From: Acanthamoeba lenticulata
Lineage: Eukaryota > Discosea > Longamoebia > Acanthamoebidae
Assembly (NCBI GenBank): GCA_002179805.1
Contig: NAVB01000431.1
Span: forward strand, 1-64,000
Length of the DNA stretch: 64,000 nt
Reading direction: 5' to 3'
The notes beneath the pieces were generated by a model, which was not told the DNA's origin, did no database searches, and worked only from the letters and a program-made list of their open reading frames with translations. The number at the start of each line of letters is the position of its first letter. Position 1 is the first letter of the stretch. Shown piece by piece: positions 12,037-24,627 of the stretch. Both the position numbers and the translations under genes were made by a program.

Positions 12037-13191
12037 TTAGCTCTTGAAGAAGGCCGGTCGCCAGCCGAGGACGAGCAGCACGACCCAGGACGAGAAGCCG
12101 AAGGAGATCGTCGTCAAGATCCAGCCCGTGGTGGGCCCCCACAGCTGCTTGACCCCGGTGGCTTGGATTTCCCGGTGGAAGGTGAGGTTCCTGATGATGG
12201 TGTCGCTCCAGTTCCACTCGTCCTCCCACACGCAGTACACGCCGCCCTTGTACCGGTCCTGTGTGCACAGACGGGCGGCCAGGAGGCGTGAGCGATTGTT
12301 GTTGCTGTTGGCTTTTCCAGTTGGCACTGGGTGACAGTACCGAGATCTCCCACTGTTTGCAGTAGTCGTCCTCGAGCCCGACAGCCTGCCTGGTCGACTT
12401 GGGGTGGCGCCAGATGAGGGCCCACGTGATGAGCACAAAGGCAAGCAGCATCAGGGAAATGACGATGGCCACGACGGTAAAGATCTTGGACATGAGGCCT
12501 GCACCATCGCGGCAGCGACGCCAACAGAGTGATGAGATGATGACGACAAAGATGGGGGAAGAAGTCAGAGGAATGCATTTGTGGCGGAACACGAGGGAAT
12601 CGTACCGCCCATGGCCTCCGCTCGCCAGTTCATGACCAACAGCAAGAGACCCATCACTGGGAAGGAAACAAGGTCAGGTGCCAAGGCTCCAACACTTCAT
12701 CATTCCAAAAGCAGAACCAAGGTACCAACGGCGGTGGCGATGGTGCAAAGGGCAAACGCGAAGATGGCGGCATACATGTCCTTGAACTCAGTCGTTTTGT
12801 AGCCAGAAGCTGCAAATGAACGAACAGGTTAAGAACGTTCCCATCCAATTAATCACCCAAGTAATCAAGGGCACGAACCCATCACAGCAGGACAATCGGA
12901 ATCGGTGTAATCGCAGGTGATGGTCGAAAGGCCTGAAACGTATTGGCTGTCAGGTGATCGTACTTGTTGATCATATTCGAGATGGAACATGTAGTATCGA
13001 ATTTCGTAGGCAAAGAAATTGCCTCGTCGCGAGGTCGCCATGTCATAGATTTGTCCCGAAGTCTTCTCTCGGTACCACACCGACCCACAAGCACCAGCCA
13101 TGAGAGCGACGATGGTCAAGCACAAGAAGGCGGCCGCACAGTAGGCCCAATACTTCGAACTCCATTTCAACACATCGCGCCAGGCCACCAT
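12037..13191 (-). CDS. Four-transmembrane-helix (claudin/SUR7-like topology) membrane protein
   Basis: Five exons join in phase. They begin MVAWRDVLKWSSKYWAYCAA at 13191 and end WVVLLVLGWRPAFFKS at 12037. The protein has TM1 (FLCLTIVALMAGACGSVW), then a roughly 85-residue extracellular loop with CDYTDSDC. TM2 is YAAIFAFALCTIATAV/MGLLLLV and TM3 is FTVVAIVISLMLLAFVLITW. A second loop contains DRYKGGVYCVWEDEWNWSD with a sequon, followed by TM4. This is the topology of claudin/PMP22/SUR7-type tetraspans, but no family signature is decisive. A role in plasma-membrane organisation would be a guess. Confidence 0.7.
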
Positions 13192-13581
13192 TTTCTATTC
13201 GTTCGGTTCGACACCTCAAGACTCTGTTCAACCCCCGAGCAAAGAAGAAGATGGCGGCGCGGCAGCAGATCGTTCACGGTCGGGACGCAGACGAACTGAA
13301 TGTCGATGTTGGGGCCGGCTCCTAATTATTTTTTCGAGGAGCTGTGCGATACACTGCTTCCGCTAACGCGGACTTGTGCTTGGCCCAAAATTGGCGGAGT
13401 TCGTCGAGCGCCAGCAGCCTGCAGGGGAAGGAGGTTTAATTATGTGACACGAAAGGTGGTGGACTCATGAAGGAGGCCAGGTAGAAACAATTCGGGAGGG
13501 TTGTTGATTGATGCTGGCTCTCTGGAGGACCTTCGCCTTTCCTCGACCGGTCTAGGCAGTGTCCTTTAACCGCCAGCTGTT
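13192..13581. other. Intergenic spacer with one coding-like fragment
   Basis: The spacer lies between the four-TM gene start and the stop of the citrate carrier. On the minus strand, a good acceptor (cttcccctgcag) near 13420 precedes about 30 codons. They read LLALDELRQFWAKHKSALAE and then reach a stop. No matching donor exon was found, so it is not called as a gene. Confidence 0.4.
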
Positions 13582-15105
13582 TCAGTCGGTCTTCCAGACG
13601 TAGTCGAGGGCCATGGTGATGTAGTCAAAGAGGAACATGGTGATGGCGACGTCAGCGCACACGCGGCCGAGCCGGGGCACGGTGCCCTTGTAGAAGCCCT
13701 TGAAGCCGTCCTCCTTCCAGGTCGTCTGGATGCAGTGCCACGTGCCGCGGTACTTGTGGGCCTCGAGGCCCTGCATCTTGGTCTTGATCACGTCGATGGG
13801 CGTGTTGCCAAAGACGCTCACCGCGCCAGCCGCCGCGCCAGCAAATATTGTTTGGAAGACGGCCTTGATGGTGCTCCGGTCAAAGTCGAGGGCCGGATCG
13901 CCCAGCATCCACGTCTTGAGCTGGTAGAAGGTGGCGAACCGCAGGGCCTGGTTGCTGCCCTGCTTGATCATCGTCGCCGTGAGGCCCTTGTAGCACCCGC
14001 TGATGCCCTGCTCCTTGAGCAGCGTGGTGATGCCGTGGAAGGTGCCTGCTCAGCAGCCGCCCACACAACGAAGTTTGTGATGTGAGCACAAGCTCAAGGA
14101 CAGAGAGAGTTAGCGAGAAGAGAGTGCCAAGTGAGGGGTGAGCGCACCTCGGAACCGCGGGCTGGGAGACAAACGATCGTGGATGAGTCGCACTTTCATG
14201 GTTTCCTGCAGCCAAAAAGAATTTCACAATGATATTAATTTACGATTTACAATATTAACTTTTTTAGTAAGAAAACGATAACGCTGGCGCGAAACGGGCT
14301 AAACAAAAGAGCAAGAGCAAGCACCTGAGGGGTGACGACGAGGATGGCCTCCATCAGGCCACCGCACATACCAGCGAAGAAGTTGCCCCACAAGGAAATG
14401 GCGCCCTTCTCGTTCCTGGTAGAGCCACCAAGAGACACAAGAGCGGTCAGCAGACATGTCTCGAGACGGCACACCACAGAAGAAGAAGAAGGCCAAAGAG
14501 TGCGTGTATCGCCCACCCAGCGCGAGGGATGGCGGATCGGTCGCTGTACCTGAGCTGGTTGCGGAGCATTTCCACAAAGAAGAAGCGAACGGCATTCTTG
14601 GGCACGGCAAACACCACAAGCGGGCCCAGACCGCGCCACAGACCTGCCCCCAGTGCCAGTGAGCTTTCCTCTTTGCCCGACGCGACACATGGACGTAATA
14701 ATTAAAACCACGAAACAGGCTGGCACGGGACGCACCGAGCACGCCGTGGTGCTTGACCGTGTCGCGCACGCAATACACAACGCCTTTGTTGCCGTACTGG
14801 GCCGGGTACAGCTGCATCTGAGTCTTGATGTACTCTGTGGGCATAGTGATGCAGATCTCGATCGCGCCGCCCTGCCGTTGTGAAAGAAAGAAAGAAATTA
14901 AGACTTGGATTCTTGATGGGGCGACTGCAGGCCTAAGAATATACCAGGCCTCCACTAATGATCGATTTGACCGGGTGCCTGCAATTAGGGGGCAAGAAGC
15001 AAAGTGAGCAACAAGGTAAAAGAGCTTTACTTGAAGAAATAACAAGTACCGCTTCTTGTTAGTGGGCGCAGGAGAGTAGACCATAAGGGGCTTGACTTCG
15101 CTCAT
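13582..15105 (-). CDS. SLC25A1: Mitochondrial tricarboxylate (citrate) carrier
   Basis: The first exon is short ([19 protein letters not shown], start 15105). Later exons give three mitochondrial-carrier repeats: [20 protein letters not shown] (repeat 1 signature), [10 protein letters not shown] leading into a KVRLIHDR exon (repeat 2), and [20 protein letters not shown] (repeat 3). The sequences [13 protein letters not shown] and [20 protein letters not shown] are hallmarks of the citrate transport protein. The C-terminus is [17 protein letters not shown]. The carrier exchanges mitochondrial citrate for cytosolic malate across the inner membrane and so supplies cytosolic acetyl-CoA for lipid synthesis. 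Its neighbour, the acyl-CoA synthetase, acts later in lipid metabolism, but adjacency in a eukaryote is weak evidence of a link. Confidence 0.93.
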
Positions 15106-15644
15106 GTTGATTCTGTTTTACATCAACAGATCAGAGCTGATATTGCGTGTTGCTCGACAAAATGCTTCTAAAAATCCGGCGCGATTGCGTTGTCTTGTTT
15201 GCCGACTACGGGCGGCAATGGTACCTTGTCCTTTGATTGATCTGTGTGGTGGGTGACTGGGCTTAACGACGGGCAACGAAGGAAAGGCTGCGCAACGGCT
15301 GCAAACTTTGCCGGCGCCCTTCGTCTTCTTCTTCACTGGCGCGTTTGGCCGCGAAATTTCGCCCTCTTATTGGGCCTGCCGCCGATGGTTTGGGATCGCC
15401 CCAGTTCGCCACCTTCTGCCCGCTTTTAGCGCACCTTTCTACTCCTACTTTATGCCCACTTCCCATGTTAAGGGTAGTAGCAACCGCCTAGGACCAGACA
15501 ACTTTTCATTTGAACCCCACGGGCCCTGGTGTAGCCATGAGCGACTGGCCACAAGTTGATCTCCAGAAATCATTCATAAACCCACTTTGCACGTCGGAAC
15601 CAGGAAGTTGCTTGTGGGTCCTCTCGCAGCCTTCAAAAAAGGCA
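15106..15644. other. Intergenic spacer
   Basis: No coding exon is supported. The spacer lies between the start of the citrate carrier and the stop of the gankyrin-like gene, both on the minus strand. Confidence 0.5.
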
Positions 15645-16724
15645 TCAAGAGGAGCTCTTGAGCGTGTTGAGGTATTCCAAGATCTCCTCGTCGGTGGCGA
15701 GCTGCAGTGGCGTCTTCTCGTCCTCGTTGATGATATCTGTCCGCGCTCCCTTATCGACCAGAAACCGCACCGCAGCCGAGTGGCCCTCCTGCGTCGCAAT
15801 GTGCAACTGCAGCAGGCCGTCGCGCGGTGTGAGACCGAAAGCGCCCAAAAGCAGCTGCACGGGTCTTGACGCACCGGCGTCTCTCGGATCCTGTTCTGGT
15901 TGTTGAGTTTGGCGCCCCGCTCCACGAGCAGCGCCATGGTCTGCACGTCTCCTCGCGCCGCGGCCCTGTGCAGAGGCGTGTAGCCATGCTCGTCTCGCTT
16001 GTTGACATCGGCTCCCTTCTCGATGAGGAGCTGGGCGATGTCGTGGCGGCCCTTGCTACACGCGTAGTGCAGCGCCGTCCGCTTGTTCTCGTTCTCTTGG
16101 TTGACGTCTACGCCCTGCTTCAGGAGCTGCCACGTTGAGGCAATGGAACATAACAGCAATAAGTAAAGTTCCCAACCGACGGGACAGGAGAAGTGGAGTT
16201 GGGGAGGACGTCGTGAGAGCGTACAAAGGCCACCACGTCGAGCTTGCCCGCAGAAGCGGCCGAAAGGAGGGGGCTCCAGTCGCTGTCGTCCACCGTGTCC
16301 ACCTTGGCGCCTTTGCCCACCAGCCACTCGACTGCGCGCGTCATGTAGAGATGAGAAAAGGAGGAAGAGGAGGCATAACGACTGATGGATATTGAAGAAG
16401 ACGTACCCACGTTGAGGTGTCCATTGGCGGCAGCCCTGTTCCACATGCGCAGCAGCATACGTGAGCAAGTGGCCAAAGAGGAAACGGAGCGAAGTGAAGC
16501 AGTATGGAACGCACCAGTGCAGAGGAGTACGCTCGTCCTCGTCCTTTTTGTTCACGTTCACTCCATCAACTTCCACAAAGCGCTGCACGTGCATCACAAC
16601 CAGGAATGAAATGAGCACACAAGCCAGGGAGCAAGTGAGGCTTGGCAACGTGCCGCACCTTTACCGCCTCAAGATCACCCGAACCTGCCGAGTCGTGCAC
16701 ACTCTTGGCCACCTTGAAGCTCAT
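15645..16724 (-). CDS. PSMD10: Gankyrin-like ankyrin-repeat protein (26S proteasome assembly chaperone PSMD10)
   Basis: About six exons encode a protein of roughly 230 residues made almost entirely of ankyrin repeats. The start is MSFKVAKSVHDSAGSGDLEA at 16724. Repeat units include DEDERTPLHW, DDSDWSPLLSAASAGKLDVV, KRTALHYACSKGRHDIAQLL, HGYTPLHRAAARGDVQTMAL, and a last unit EDEKTPLQLATDEEILEYLN. Length, repeat number and the WSPL.SAASAG and PLHRAAA.G motifs match gankyrin. Gankyrin chaperones assembly of the proteasome base by binding the ATPase RPT3. Ankyrin proteins are easily confused, so orthology should be tested by tree. Confidence 0.82.
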
Positions 16725-16946
16725 CTCTTGCTCGTTTACACTGGATCTCAGCCGCCAGCAACGCCACACGTCTGCTTTTCCTTCCCTTTTCTTGTTTGCA
16801 AACTGAAACGGAATTCAAAAAATTTGTTTGTTTGATTTTTGCTGCTGTGTTTGTTGCTGGAAACGCCGCGCCCTTCGGGCGGTGTATGTACAAAATATAC
16901 CTTCTCTCTCCTCCTCCACTCGTACAAGACAGACTCTTGGGCCTCT

Positions 16947-19900
16947 CTACACGTTCTGTCGGGCGAAGCCGGGGCGCAGAGGCACGGCGGGCGAGGCCAG
17001 TGGCGTCGAGTCGTCGTCGGTCCAGTCGCCGCCGCTGGCGTACTGGCTGGCCAGCCAGCCGTCGTCGTAGTGGCTGCTCGACACGACGTCGTGGAAATTG
17101 GCACCGCCGCTGCCAACAATGACGTCGTCCAGCCGGCCGAACGAGCGGCTCGTCAGGTCGTCGAGATCGCTGCAACTGCTGCTGCCGCTCTCGCTGCTGC
17201 TCAAGAGGAGCTCGTGCACGACGTCGCGCTGGATGCGGTCGAGCCGCAGCCGCGGCAGCGTCGGACTCGACATGCTCAGCCGCGACGCCGACACCGCAGC
17301 GCCGTCTTTGCCGCTTTGCTGCGCGGCGGCAGCGATGTCGGTCGCCGAGTGGTGCAGCGGCGCCGCCGGGGCGGCCTCCGGACCCTCGCCGGCGGGCGGC
17401 AGCGCGGGCAGCGGCTTTGCGTAGATGTGGCGACGGCCCCGCTTGGAGCCGCTTCCGCCGCTGCCGGCCGGCGCGACCGAGGGCGATGGCGGGGCCTCGC
17501 GGCGCTGCGCAAAGGCCGCGTTGGCCCGCTTGCGGACGTCGGCCAGCCCGCCCGTCGGGTCGGCGTCGGTGGTGGCCACCCAGGGCGTGAGCTGCGCCAC
17601 CAATGGCGAGCCGGGCGCCGTCGCGGGGGCGGCGGCCGCGGGCTGCTTCTCGGCGCGGTAGACGGCGGCCGGGCTGGACGGGACGCTGACGCTGCCGCGC
17701 AGGCCCATGGCCGCGCTGTGGTCCCGGCGGGGCGAGGGCTGCGACGAGCACGACAGGTGGTAGAGGACCTCGTCGTCGGCGACGGCGTGGATTGAACGCA
17801 GGTACTTGGCTGCCGGCTCCGAGCGCGGGAGGCGGTAGGGCGGGGCCTGGAATCCGAGGAATTCCTTGACCTGCTCCCAGCGCGTGCGCAGGAGCGTCGT
17901 GTTGACCCGCACCTCACCGCCGCCGCCCGCGGTGCTTGTGCCGGCGACGGGGTCCTCCTGCGAGGGGGTGATGTAGGGCGAGTTCTCATCGAGGTAGGTC
18001 AGGTAGCGCAGGAACAGGCCCACGTAGGGGAGCGTCGGCCGTCGCGCCACGCCTGCGCCGCGCCAGACGAGGATGTGAGCTCAGGGGGTCTGGCCGAAAG
18101 AAACAACAGGGACAAGGACGAGGACGTACCGATCGTGTGATTTATGCTGGGCGAGGACGGTGTCGAGACCGACGCCACCGTCGGCACGATGCCGCTGCCG
18201 GAGCCGCCGGGCAGCGGGCCGTCGCGAGGCGAGTGCGAGGACGAGGCCAGCGGCGAAGAGGGCACATGCCCGCGCGGCGAGTGCGCCGGACTGTGTTGGG
18301 CGGCTGTTCATCATCACCATCATCATCGCACGACCGAGCGTGAGCCAACGCGAAGCGTCATTGGACCAATTGGGGAAGGCGTGGGACGTACAGCGAGGCA
18401 CGGGCGGCGGCGTGTTGGCGGCAGCGGCGGCGATGACCGAGCGCGGGCTGGAGGAGCCCGGGTTGGTCGCGTGGCGGCGGTGGTGGAGGACGGTGCGGTA
18501 GTTCTTGAAGTTGGACTGGGGCTCCATGAGGGCCTCGAGCTCCTCCATCTTCTTGCGGGGCCGCTCGCCGAGGGCCTCCCACGTGTCCTTGAGGCGCTTG
18601 ACCGACGAGTTGTTGAGGCCCGACAGGATCTGCATGATGGCGTTGAAGTTGTTGCACTCGTAGCACCGGAAGGCGACCTTGATGAACTTCTTGATGTACT
18701 TGACCCGCACTTTGACGTCGTGCTTGGTCAGGATCTCGGTCGCCACCCAGTAGCCGATCTTGTTGAACCGCTCGATGAGGCGCGTCAGGTTGGGCGCCAG
18801 CTCGGCCTTCTTGTCCTTTTGCCAGGCCTGGCCCAGGAACTCGCGCGGCTCCACGCAGCAATAGAGCTCGAACTCGTCCATCGTCAGCTCGCGCGCGATG
18901 TCGACCGACTTGATGTCGAGCAGCGTCAGGGCCGGGGCCGATGCCCCGCGCGTGGGCGACAGCTCGAGCGAGCCGCCCGGCACGGCACCCTTCTTGCCCA
19001 GCAGGTCGAGCGACATGGCCCGCACGCGATACCGGATCTTGAGCATCCGCTTGTCCTCGACGAGCTCGCCCTGGCTGCTGCCTTCCCACTCTTCGTTGTT
19101 GTTGGCCACGCTGGGCACCGAGGCCGACGAGCCCAAGGTCGACGGCTCGCTGTCGCTGTCGTCCTCGCGCGTGGTCGTCCACGACGAGAACGAGTGGAAT
19201 GGACGTCGGCGCGGCCGGCGCTCGTCGGCTGGCGACGCGGGCTGGCCGCAGATGGCCGACCCGCCGCCGCTGGGGGCGCCAGAGCTGATGATGGACGAGT
19301 GGAAGAAGAGGAGCTTGAACCGGTTGACCACCGGTTTCTGCTCGCGCATTTCGAGCATGTCGAGCACGCCGCCGCGCATGATGTCGTCAAAGTCTTTTAC
19401 GTAGAGGCCCGCCCACAGCTGCATAAAGTCGAGCAGCCTGTGTCGACAAAAGAGAGAAATTTCAAGAATGTCAGCAAAGCGACGCCGATACGCGGACAAT
19501 GAATGGGGTGAGGGAGGCGGGTGGGGACCTGTCGCGGCTGCTGAGAGGCAACGTGGAGTCGGTGGCCCAGGTTTGATCGTACAAGCTGAGCCACAGCGCG
19601 CACAGATCGCGCTTCTCAGGCCAGAACAGGGGGTAGCTCAGCAGAAGAGCTTCTCTTCGCTCTGCAGAACCCAAGTGGAGTTCGTTAGGAGTGTGCATAA
19701 CACAGAAGTCGACAACAGCGCAGAAACTGCGATCTACGGAAGCCAGCCGCAGCCCCAAAGAACGAAAACGACAAAAGAGCGAAGCGGGGGGGGGAGTGGG
19801 GGAAGGAGCGTACCGAGGTCGTCACAGAACATGACGTCTGTGGCGATGCGTTCAAAGGCCAAGCGTCGGGCCTTCTCTTTGGAGGTGGACGCATCATACA

Positions 19901-20306
19901 TTCCCGCGCGCTTGTGTTGGGGAGAATGTATCGATGCGAGCAGGAGGGTCAACGCTGGCGGGTAGCCAGCCGAGCGAGGCGAGACGGGGGTCGAGGCCGA
20001 GGGCAGGCGATAGGGGGCGGGCGGGAGAGGCGGCGGTGGTAGAGGAGGTGGTGTGGAACTTCTACTCAAACTCTGTCTGCTCTCTCGTACGGCGACGTGC
20101 GAAGCTGAGCAACTGAGCCTAAGCTTCTGCTGGTGCTGCTTCTGCTGCTGCTGCTGGGGTTGCTGCTCGGACAACAACGACGAGGAGGCGTTTTGGCAGG
20201 TGCGCGTGGGGACTCGGCCGTAGGAAAGAGTCCGTAGAAGCCCCGACCTGTCGAGGCAGTCCCCGCCTTCTACAACCACCAACAACAGCTTGGGGCTGTC
20301 AGACAT
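16947..20306 (-). CDS. Ras guanine-nucleotide exchange factor (RasGEF_N plus RasGEF)
   Basis: The RasGEF catalytic domain starts around 18900: DIARELTMDEFELYCCVEPR, LTRLIERFNKIGYWVATEIL, KKFIKVAFRCYECNNFNAIM and LNNSSVKRLKDTWEAL. It finishes with PYVGLFLRYLTYLDE at about 18030-17990. An upstream helical region (LLDFMQLWAGLYVKDFDDI) fits the RasGEF_N element. The protein promotes GDP release from a Ras-family GTPase. A low-complexity Ser/Pro/Ala insert of about 90 residues separates the SNFKNYR part from the PYVGL part of the catalytic domain. The N-terminus (MSDSPKLLLVVVEGGDCLDR at 20306) is Gln/Pro-rich. An alternative upstream ATG near 20622 opens another frame, so the start is uncertain. 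The C-tail is Ser/Ala/Asp-rich. Confidence 0.85.
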
Positions 20307-21302
20307 GTCGGCATTAATTCGGGGGCTGCTGTGCGACCAAGGAGAGAGAACGAACCGGGCCCATCTTCAGGGGCAGGGGCTCTCTCCGTAACTCCTGGCG
20401 TTGTGGCGGTTCCTGTGGTGAGCGATGGCCTGCTCCTGGGCGGCCTCGGTGGGGGCGGCAGACGCTTGTCGGAGCTGCTTTCGGACTTATTGGCGCCCGT
20501 CAGAGCACGTCGTGCCGGGACTTGGCCCGAAGTGTACGAGAAGGAGACCATCATTGTTGGCATTTGGCGCGAGGAGGAGGCCCGCTGTGCGCCATTTAGG
20601 GTGATCGTGGCGGGTGTGTACATCGCCGCACGCCTCCTTCTATGCACGTTACTTGAGCTGCGACACGAGCAGCTGTTCTGTGAATGCTGTACAGCGTGTG
20701 TGGTAGAGGGTTTGTGGTTGCTGAAACGGTCCGTGCAGAAAGGAAGGCAGGTTCTTCTTGACCGCTGAAGCTGTCTCTCAGCTTCGTTGTATCTGGGACA
20801 GAGTGGACCGAGCTTGTTGGTTGGACCTTGGCGCAGATGGTGGTGGGCTGATGGTGGCCGGTGTCTTGGCGCACGCCTTCCGCCAGAACTGGGATCCCAG
20901 CTGCCGCAAACAGCCGCTTGGCCTCTGCCATGCCACCAGCCCAGGGAGCCCTCCTTTTGGAGGCGCATCGCAACAAGGGCTCGAGTTTACTGAGCCAACC
21001 CCTGAGCTTTCGGGGAGGAGGCCGCCTTGGCCCCCTACTCGTTTGGGTGCCTTGGCAGCAGTATCACCAACTCCCAATTACATTTACAGATTGTGATCGT
21101 GTTTAAGCTCCAATGTGCGTTCCAACTGAGCGAAAAGTGTTATGCAATTTCACGCAGTGTTATGCATGCACATACTCCACACACACACACACACATGAAA
21201 GTGGAACTGCCTTGTCGCATATAGAGTCACTCTCATCACTCAAGCCGCAAATCTTTTGCCTTTTTCTCTCCTCATTTTCTTGATTTCTCATACGAGCTTG
21301 CT
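20307..21302. other. Intergenic region upstream of the RasGEF gene
   Basis: A minus-strand frame from about 20622 (MYTPATITLNGAQRASSSRQ, then Pro/Arg-rich) could be a 5' exon of the RasGEF gene, but I could not find a junction that keeps the frame. The remainder holds no recognisable gene. A (CA)n tract lies at 21179-21195. Confidence 0.4.
21179..21195. repeat. (CA)n microsatellite
   Basis: Short perfect CA dinucleotide run in the spacer between the RasGEF and ARMH3-like genes. Confidence 0.9.
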
Positions 21303-24300
21303 TTATTTCTCACGCTCCTTGTCCTTGACTGATGGACTCGTGCTGCTGCTGCTGTGGCTCGACACAGCAACGGAGGAAGAAGAGGAAGACAAAGAAGAAG
21401 AAGAAGAAGAAGAAATCGAAGGGGAGGGCGAGGTGCGTCGGAGCGAAGAGGCCACGGCCAACTCCTCCGGGGGCGGCAGGGGCGTGATGGAGAGATCGAC
21501 CACGCCCCGGTAGTCCACCACGATCATCCGGATCAGCTGCCGGAAGAACGGCACCTGCACGACAACAACACCAGCGACAACAACCACATTGTTGGTGAAG
21601 ATGAAGAGGAGGACGATGAGGATCGTTTGTTTGTGGCCGAAGCCGCACCTCGCGGGGGTTCTCGAGGTAGAGGTCGTAGGTGTCGAGGTCATCCTGCAGC
21701 GTGAGCTTCAGGGTCTCGTAGTTGGTCCGGATCAGCTCCATCACCTGGGCGGGCGTCGAGATGAAGTTTTGCGCGTTGGCGGCCTCCCACTGGTCGATCT
21801 TGGAGGTGAAGTGCCGGATGATCGTGTTCATGTTCTCCAGGTTCTGCACCTGCGTCCCGCTCTGGTCGTATCGGTCCACTGCGTGTAGCGTGTGCGTGTG
21901 TGCGTGAGTTGCGACCGCACGACACACGCGCTCGCGTGTCATGCTGCAGGAGGCCACCGGCTGTACCATAGTAGTAAAAGGTCTCGATGGCCTTGGCGTC
22001 GCGGATGAGCTCGTAGTAGAGGTCGTCGTAATCGGACGGCTGCGGCAGGAACAGGTCGCCGTAGGTGATGAACAGGTTGAACACGTTCGTGATCTGCGAT
22101 CGCAGCAAACGAAACAACAGCGATTAATCACCAGGACCGCGCGAGAGAGAAAGTGAGAAAGAGAGAGACGGGGAAGGCAGAACGCGGGCGCACCTCGCCG
22201 GCGAGAGCCAGCGTCTCGGGCTTTTCAAAGTACTCGGGCACGGAGATGAAGCGCATGATCGTGAAGAGCGTCGACCACAGCTCCTTCCACCGGTAGTTGA
22301 ATCGCACCTCCTTCTTCTTCTCGTAGACCAAGACTCGTCGGATGGCTTCCAGGCATTTACTGCAACGACACGCGAGTCAACACGTGCCTCGACCTCGATT
22401 TACACAATAGCAAGATTAAAATGTACATACCAGTAGAGGTCGGTGGGAAGCTTCTTCTTGAGGTTTTGGCGCAGGAAGATGAGCAGCACGTCGAGCACAG
22501 TCGCCAGGACCGGCCGTTCCTTGAGCGACTCGGGTGTCGCCTTCTTCTGCTGCTCCGTATGCAACCGAACGAACAGAACGCCGCGGCGTCAGTCGCAGCA
22601 CAAGCGAGCAGCAGACAATACAACACAACATGGGGCGGCCCTACCTGGTAGAAGGGGATGACGCAGAGGAGCTGGTCGCTGTGCAGCATCTCGTTGATGG
22701 TGTCGTCCTCGAACAGGCAGCAGAGCGTGATCAGCGACAGCTTGGCGTAGTACATCGACCGCAGGTCCTGCCACATCGTCCGCGCATGTGAGCACAATGA
22801 AAGAATACCTGGCATATTTGCTTTCACATCCTCTTTTGCCCGGCTGATGTCGCACCTTCATGTCCTGGAAGATGTAGGAGCAGAAGATGATGAAATGCTT
22901 GAGGGTGAGCGGGAGCGCGGGGACCTCCTCCGTCGCGCCCTCTCGCTTGGTCGCTTGGCTGCCTTTGGCTGTCGCTGCCTGTTTGGCTGCGCGCGCGTAG
23001 GTTCCGCAATGGGGCCCAGAGCGTGAGGATTGGCACGCGGCTTCAAACAAGAGGTGGAGGGCGTGTGTGTTGTATAGGTACAGGCGTTGGCCAAGAGGCT
23101 GGTGACAAAGGCCTGTCGGTTGAGGTAGACCAGCTCGTAGAAGGCCAGGAGGACGGCGCCTGTGGTGTTGGGGCTGCCGCCATAGGACCCGTTGGTGGGC
23201 TTGGAGGACCACATGTCGGCGATGTAGCCCAGCCACCCGGGGCTGCGCACGCCCAGGGCCGCGGCGTAGTGCGCGTTACATTCCTCGCATACCGAAGCGA
23301 TGACGTCGTCAAAGGCCTCGAGCGCCTTCCGGTCCTTCAACTCGCCCAGCAGTCGCATGTAGGGGTTCTTTGATTCGTATTTGCTGGTGGACAAATATCG
23401 TTGCATGTTATTATCCCATATCCATTGCTTATTAAACTTGAAAATATAAATATAAATATAAATTCAAATATTAATCGTTTCTTAAAATATCGAGAAAAAA
23501 GGAAAGTACCGGTAGTTGACGAGGGTGACGAGGAGGAAGACGGCGTTGAAGGAGTAGTAGCCCATGCGCTCGCTGACGAGCAGCTGCAGGAGCGAGTCAA
23601 ACACGGTCTCGTAGTTGAGCATAAAGTACTCGATCAGCGTGTTCTGGTGGATGTTGACCGCCGCTGTGGCGATGGACAGCAGCAGGTTGAGCGCCAGCGT
23701 GCGCATGGCCTGGTGCGCGTTCTCCTCGGCCATCAGCTCGCACACCGTTTGGATCAGGTCCTGTTGGTTTGCCCCCGTTTGTTGTCAGAAGACATGACCA
23801 AACGAGATGATGAAGAAGAAGAAGGTGGAGCTGACTGACTGACCTGGAAAAGCTCATCGGCGCGATCAACGCCAGAGAGAAGGTTGATGATGTCGAACCC
23901 AAAATTTGTGAACTTCTTCTGGAAGAGGCAGCGCAGCATGACTTGCAATGTCTGCCATGTTTCGTTTGGTCCACAACATGTCCATCAGGTGATGACCCCA
24001 TTATTGAGCCCACTTCATTCATGAATGATACAAAGACCGTCACGCACCTGAAGAGCGTGGAGGGCTCTGATCCGAGTGTCGTCGTGCAGCATTCGGACGC
24101 AGTTTTCAAAGATGAGGCTCATGTTGCTCTGTTCGGGGACCGCGTGAGGGAGTCAGCGCGGTCATGACGCACGGAGAACAAGAGGCACACACACGGACCT
24201 TCAGGGCCAGCAGTTGCTCCTCGGAGGTGTTCTTGATGCAGGTCTCGAGGAAGCTCACGTTCACCTTGAGCAAGAGCAGCTCGTCCCAGAAGTGCGGGTT

Positions 24301-24627
24301 GTCGCGTGCTGGGTTATGGCCCTGCGCGCGTAGTGACATGGAAAACACCATTGGTCGTGTGCGCACACAAGAGGACAAAGAGGGTCAAGAGAGATGTACC
24401 AAGAAAAAGGCCTCATAGATGTCCACGAATTTCTCTTTGAGGGGCAATCTTGTTGGTGAAGCCCCGCGCTCGTCCGTAGTGCGCCGATGCAGCGCAAAGC
24501 TGCCCGATCCTGTCGGCAGGGGGCTGCCTGCTGGTAGAGTCGCGGTAGCCCCTCGCGCGGGGGTGCTGCTCGTGCTCGCTCCAGGACCTCCCCCTCGCGT
24601 TGGCGTGCTACTTCCACTCGCTTGCAT
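21303..24627 (-). CDS. ARMH3: ARMH3-like (C10orf76, DUF1741) armadillo-like helical protein
   Basis: The start is [20 protein letters not shown] at 24627, after which about ten exons encode an all-helical protein. Diagnostic stretches include [25 protein letters not shown]-type helices, [40 protein letters not shown] (closely resembling the LVNYRKYES.NPY motif of human ARMH3), [20 protein letters not shown] and [20 protein letters not shown]. In animals ARMH3 is a Golgi protein that binds PI4KB and GBF1 and supports PI4P production. The C-terminal tail is a poly-Ser tract encoded by a GAA/TCT-rich microsatellite. The family assignment is from remembered motifs; the Golgi role is inferred by homology. 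Confidence 0.8.

Noticed and set aside
18144..19502. Long plus-strand open frame of about 450 codons
   Set aside because: It is antisense to the RasGEF catalytic exon, whose translation has clear family motifs. GC-rich codons open mirror frames on the other strand.
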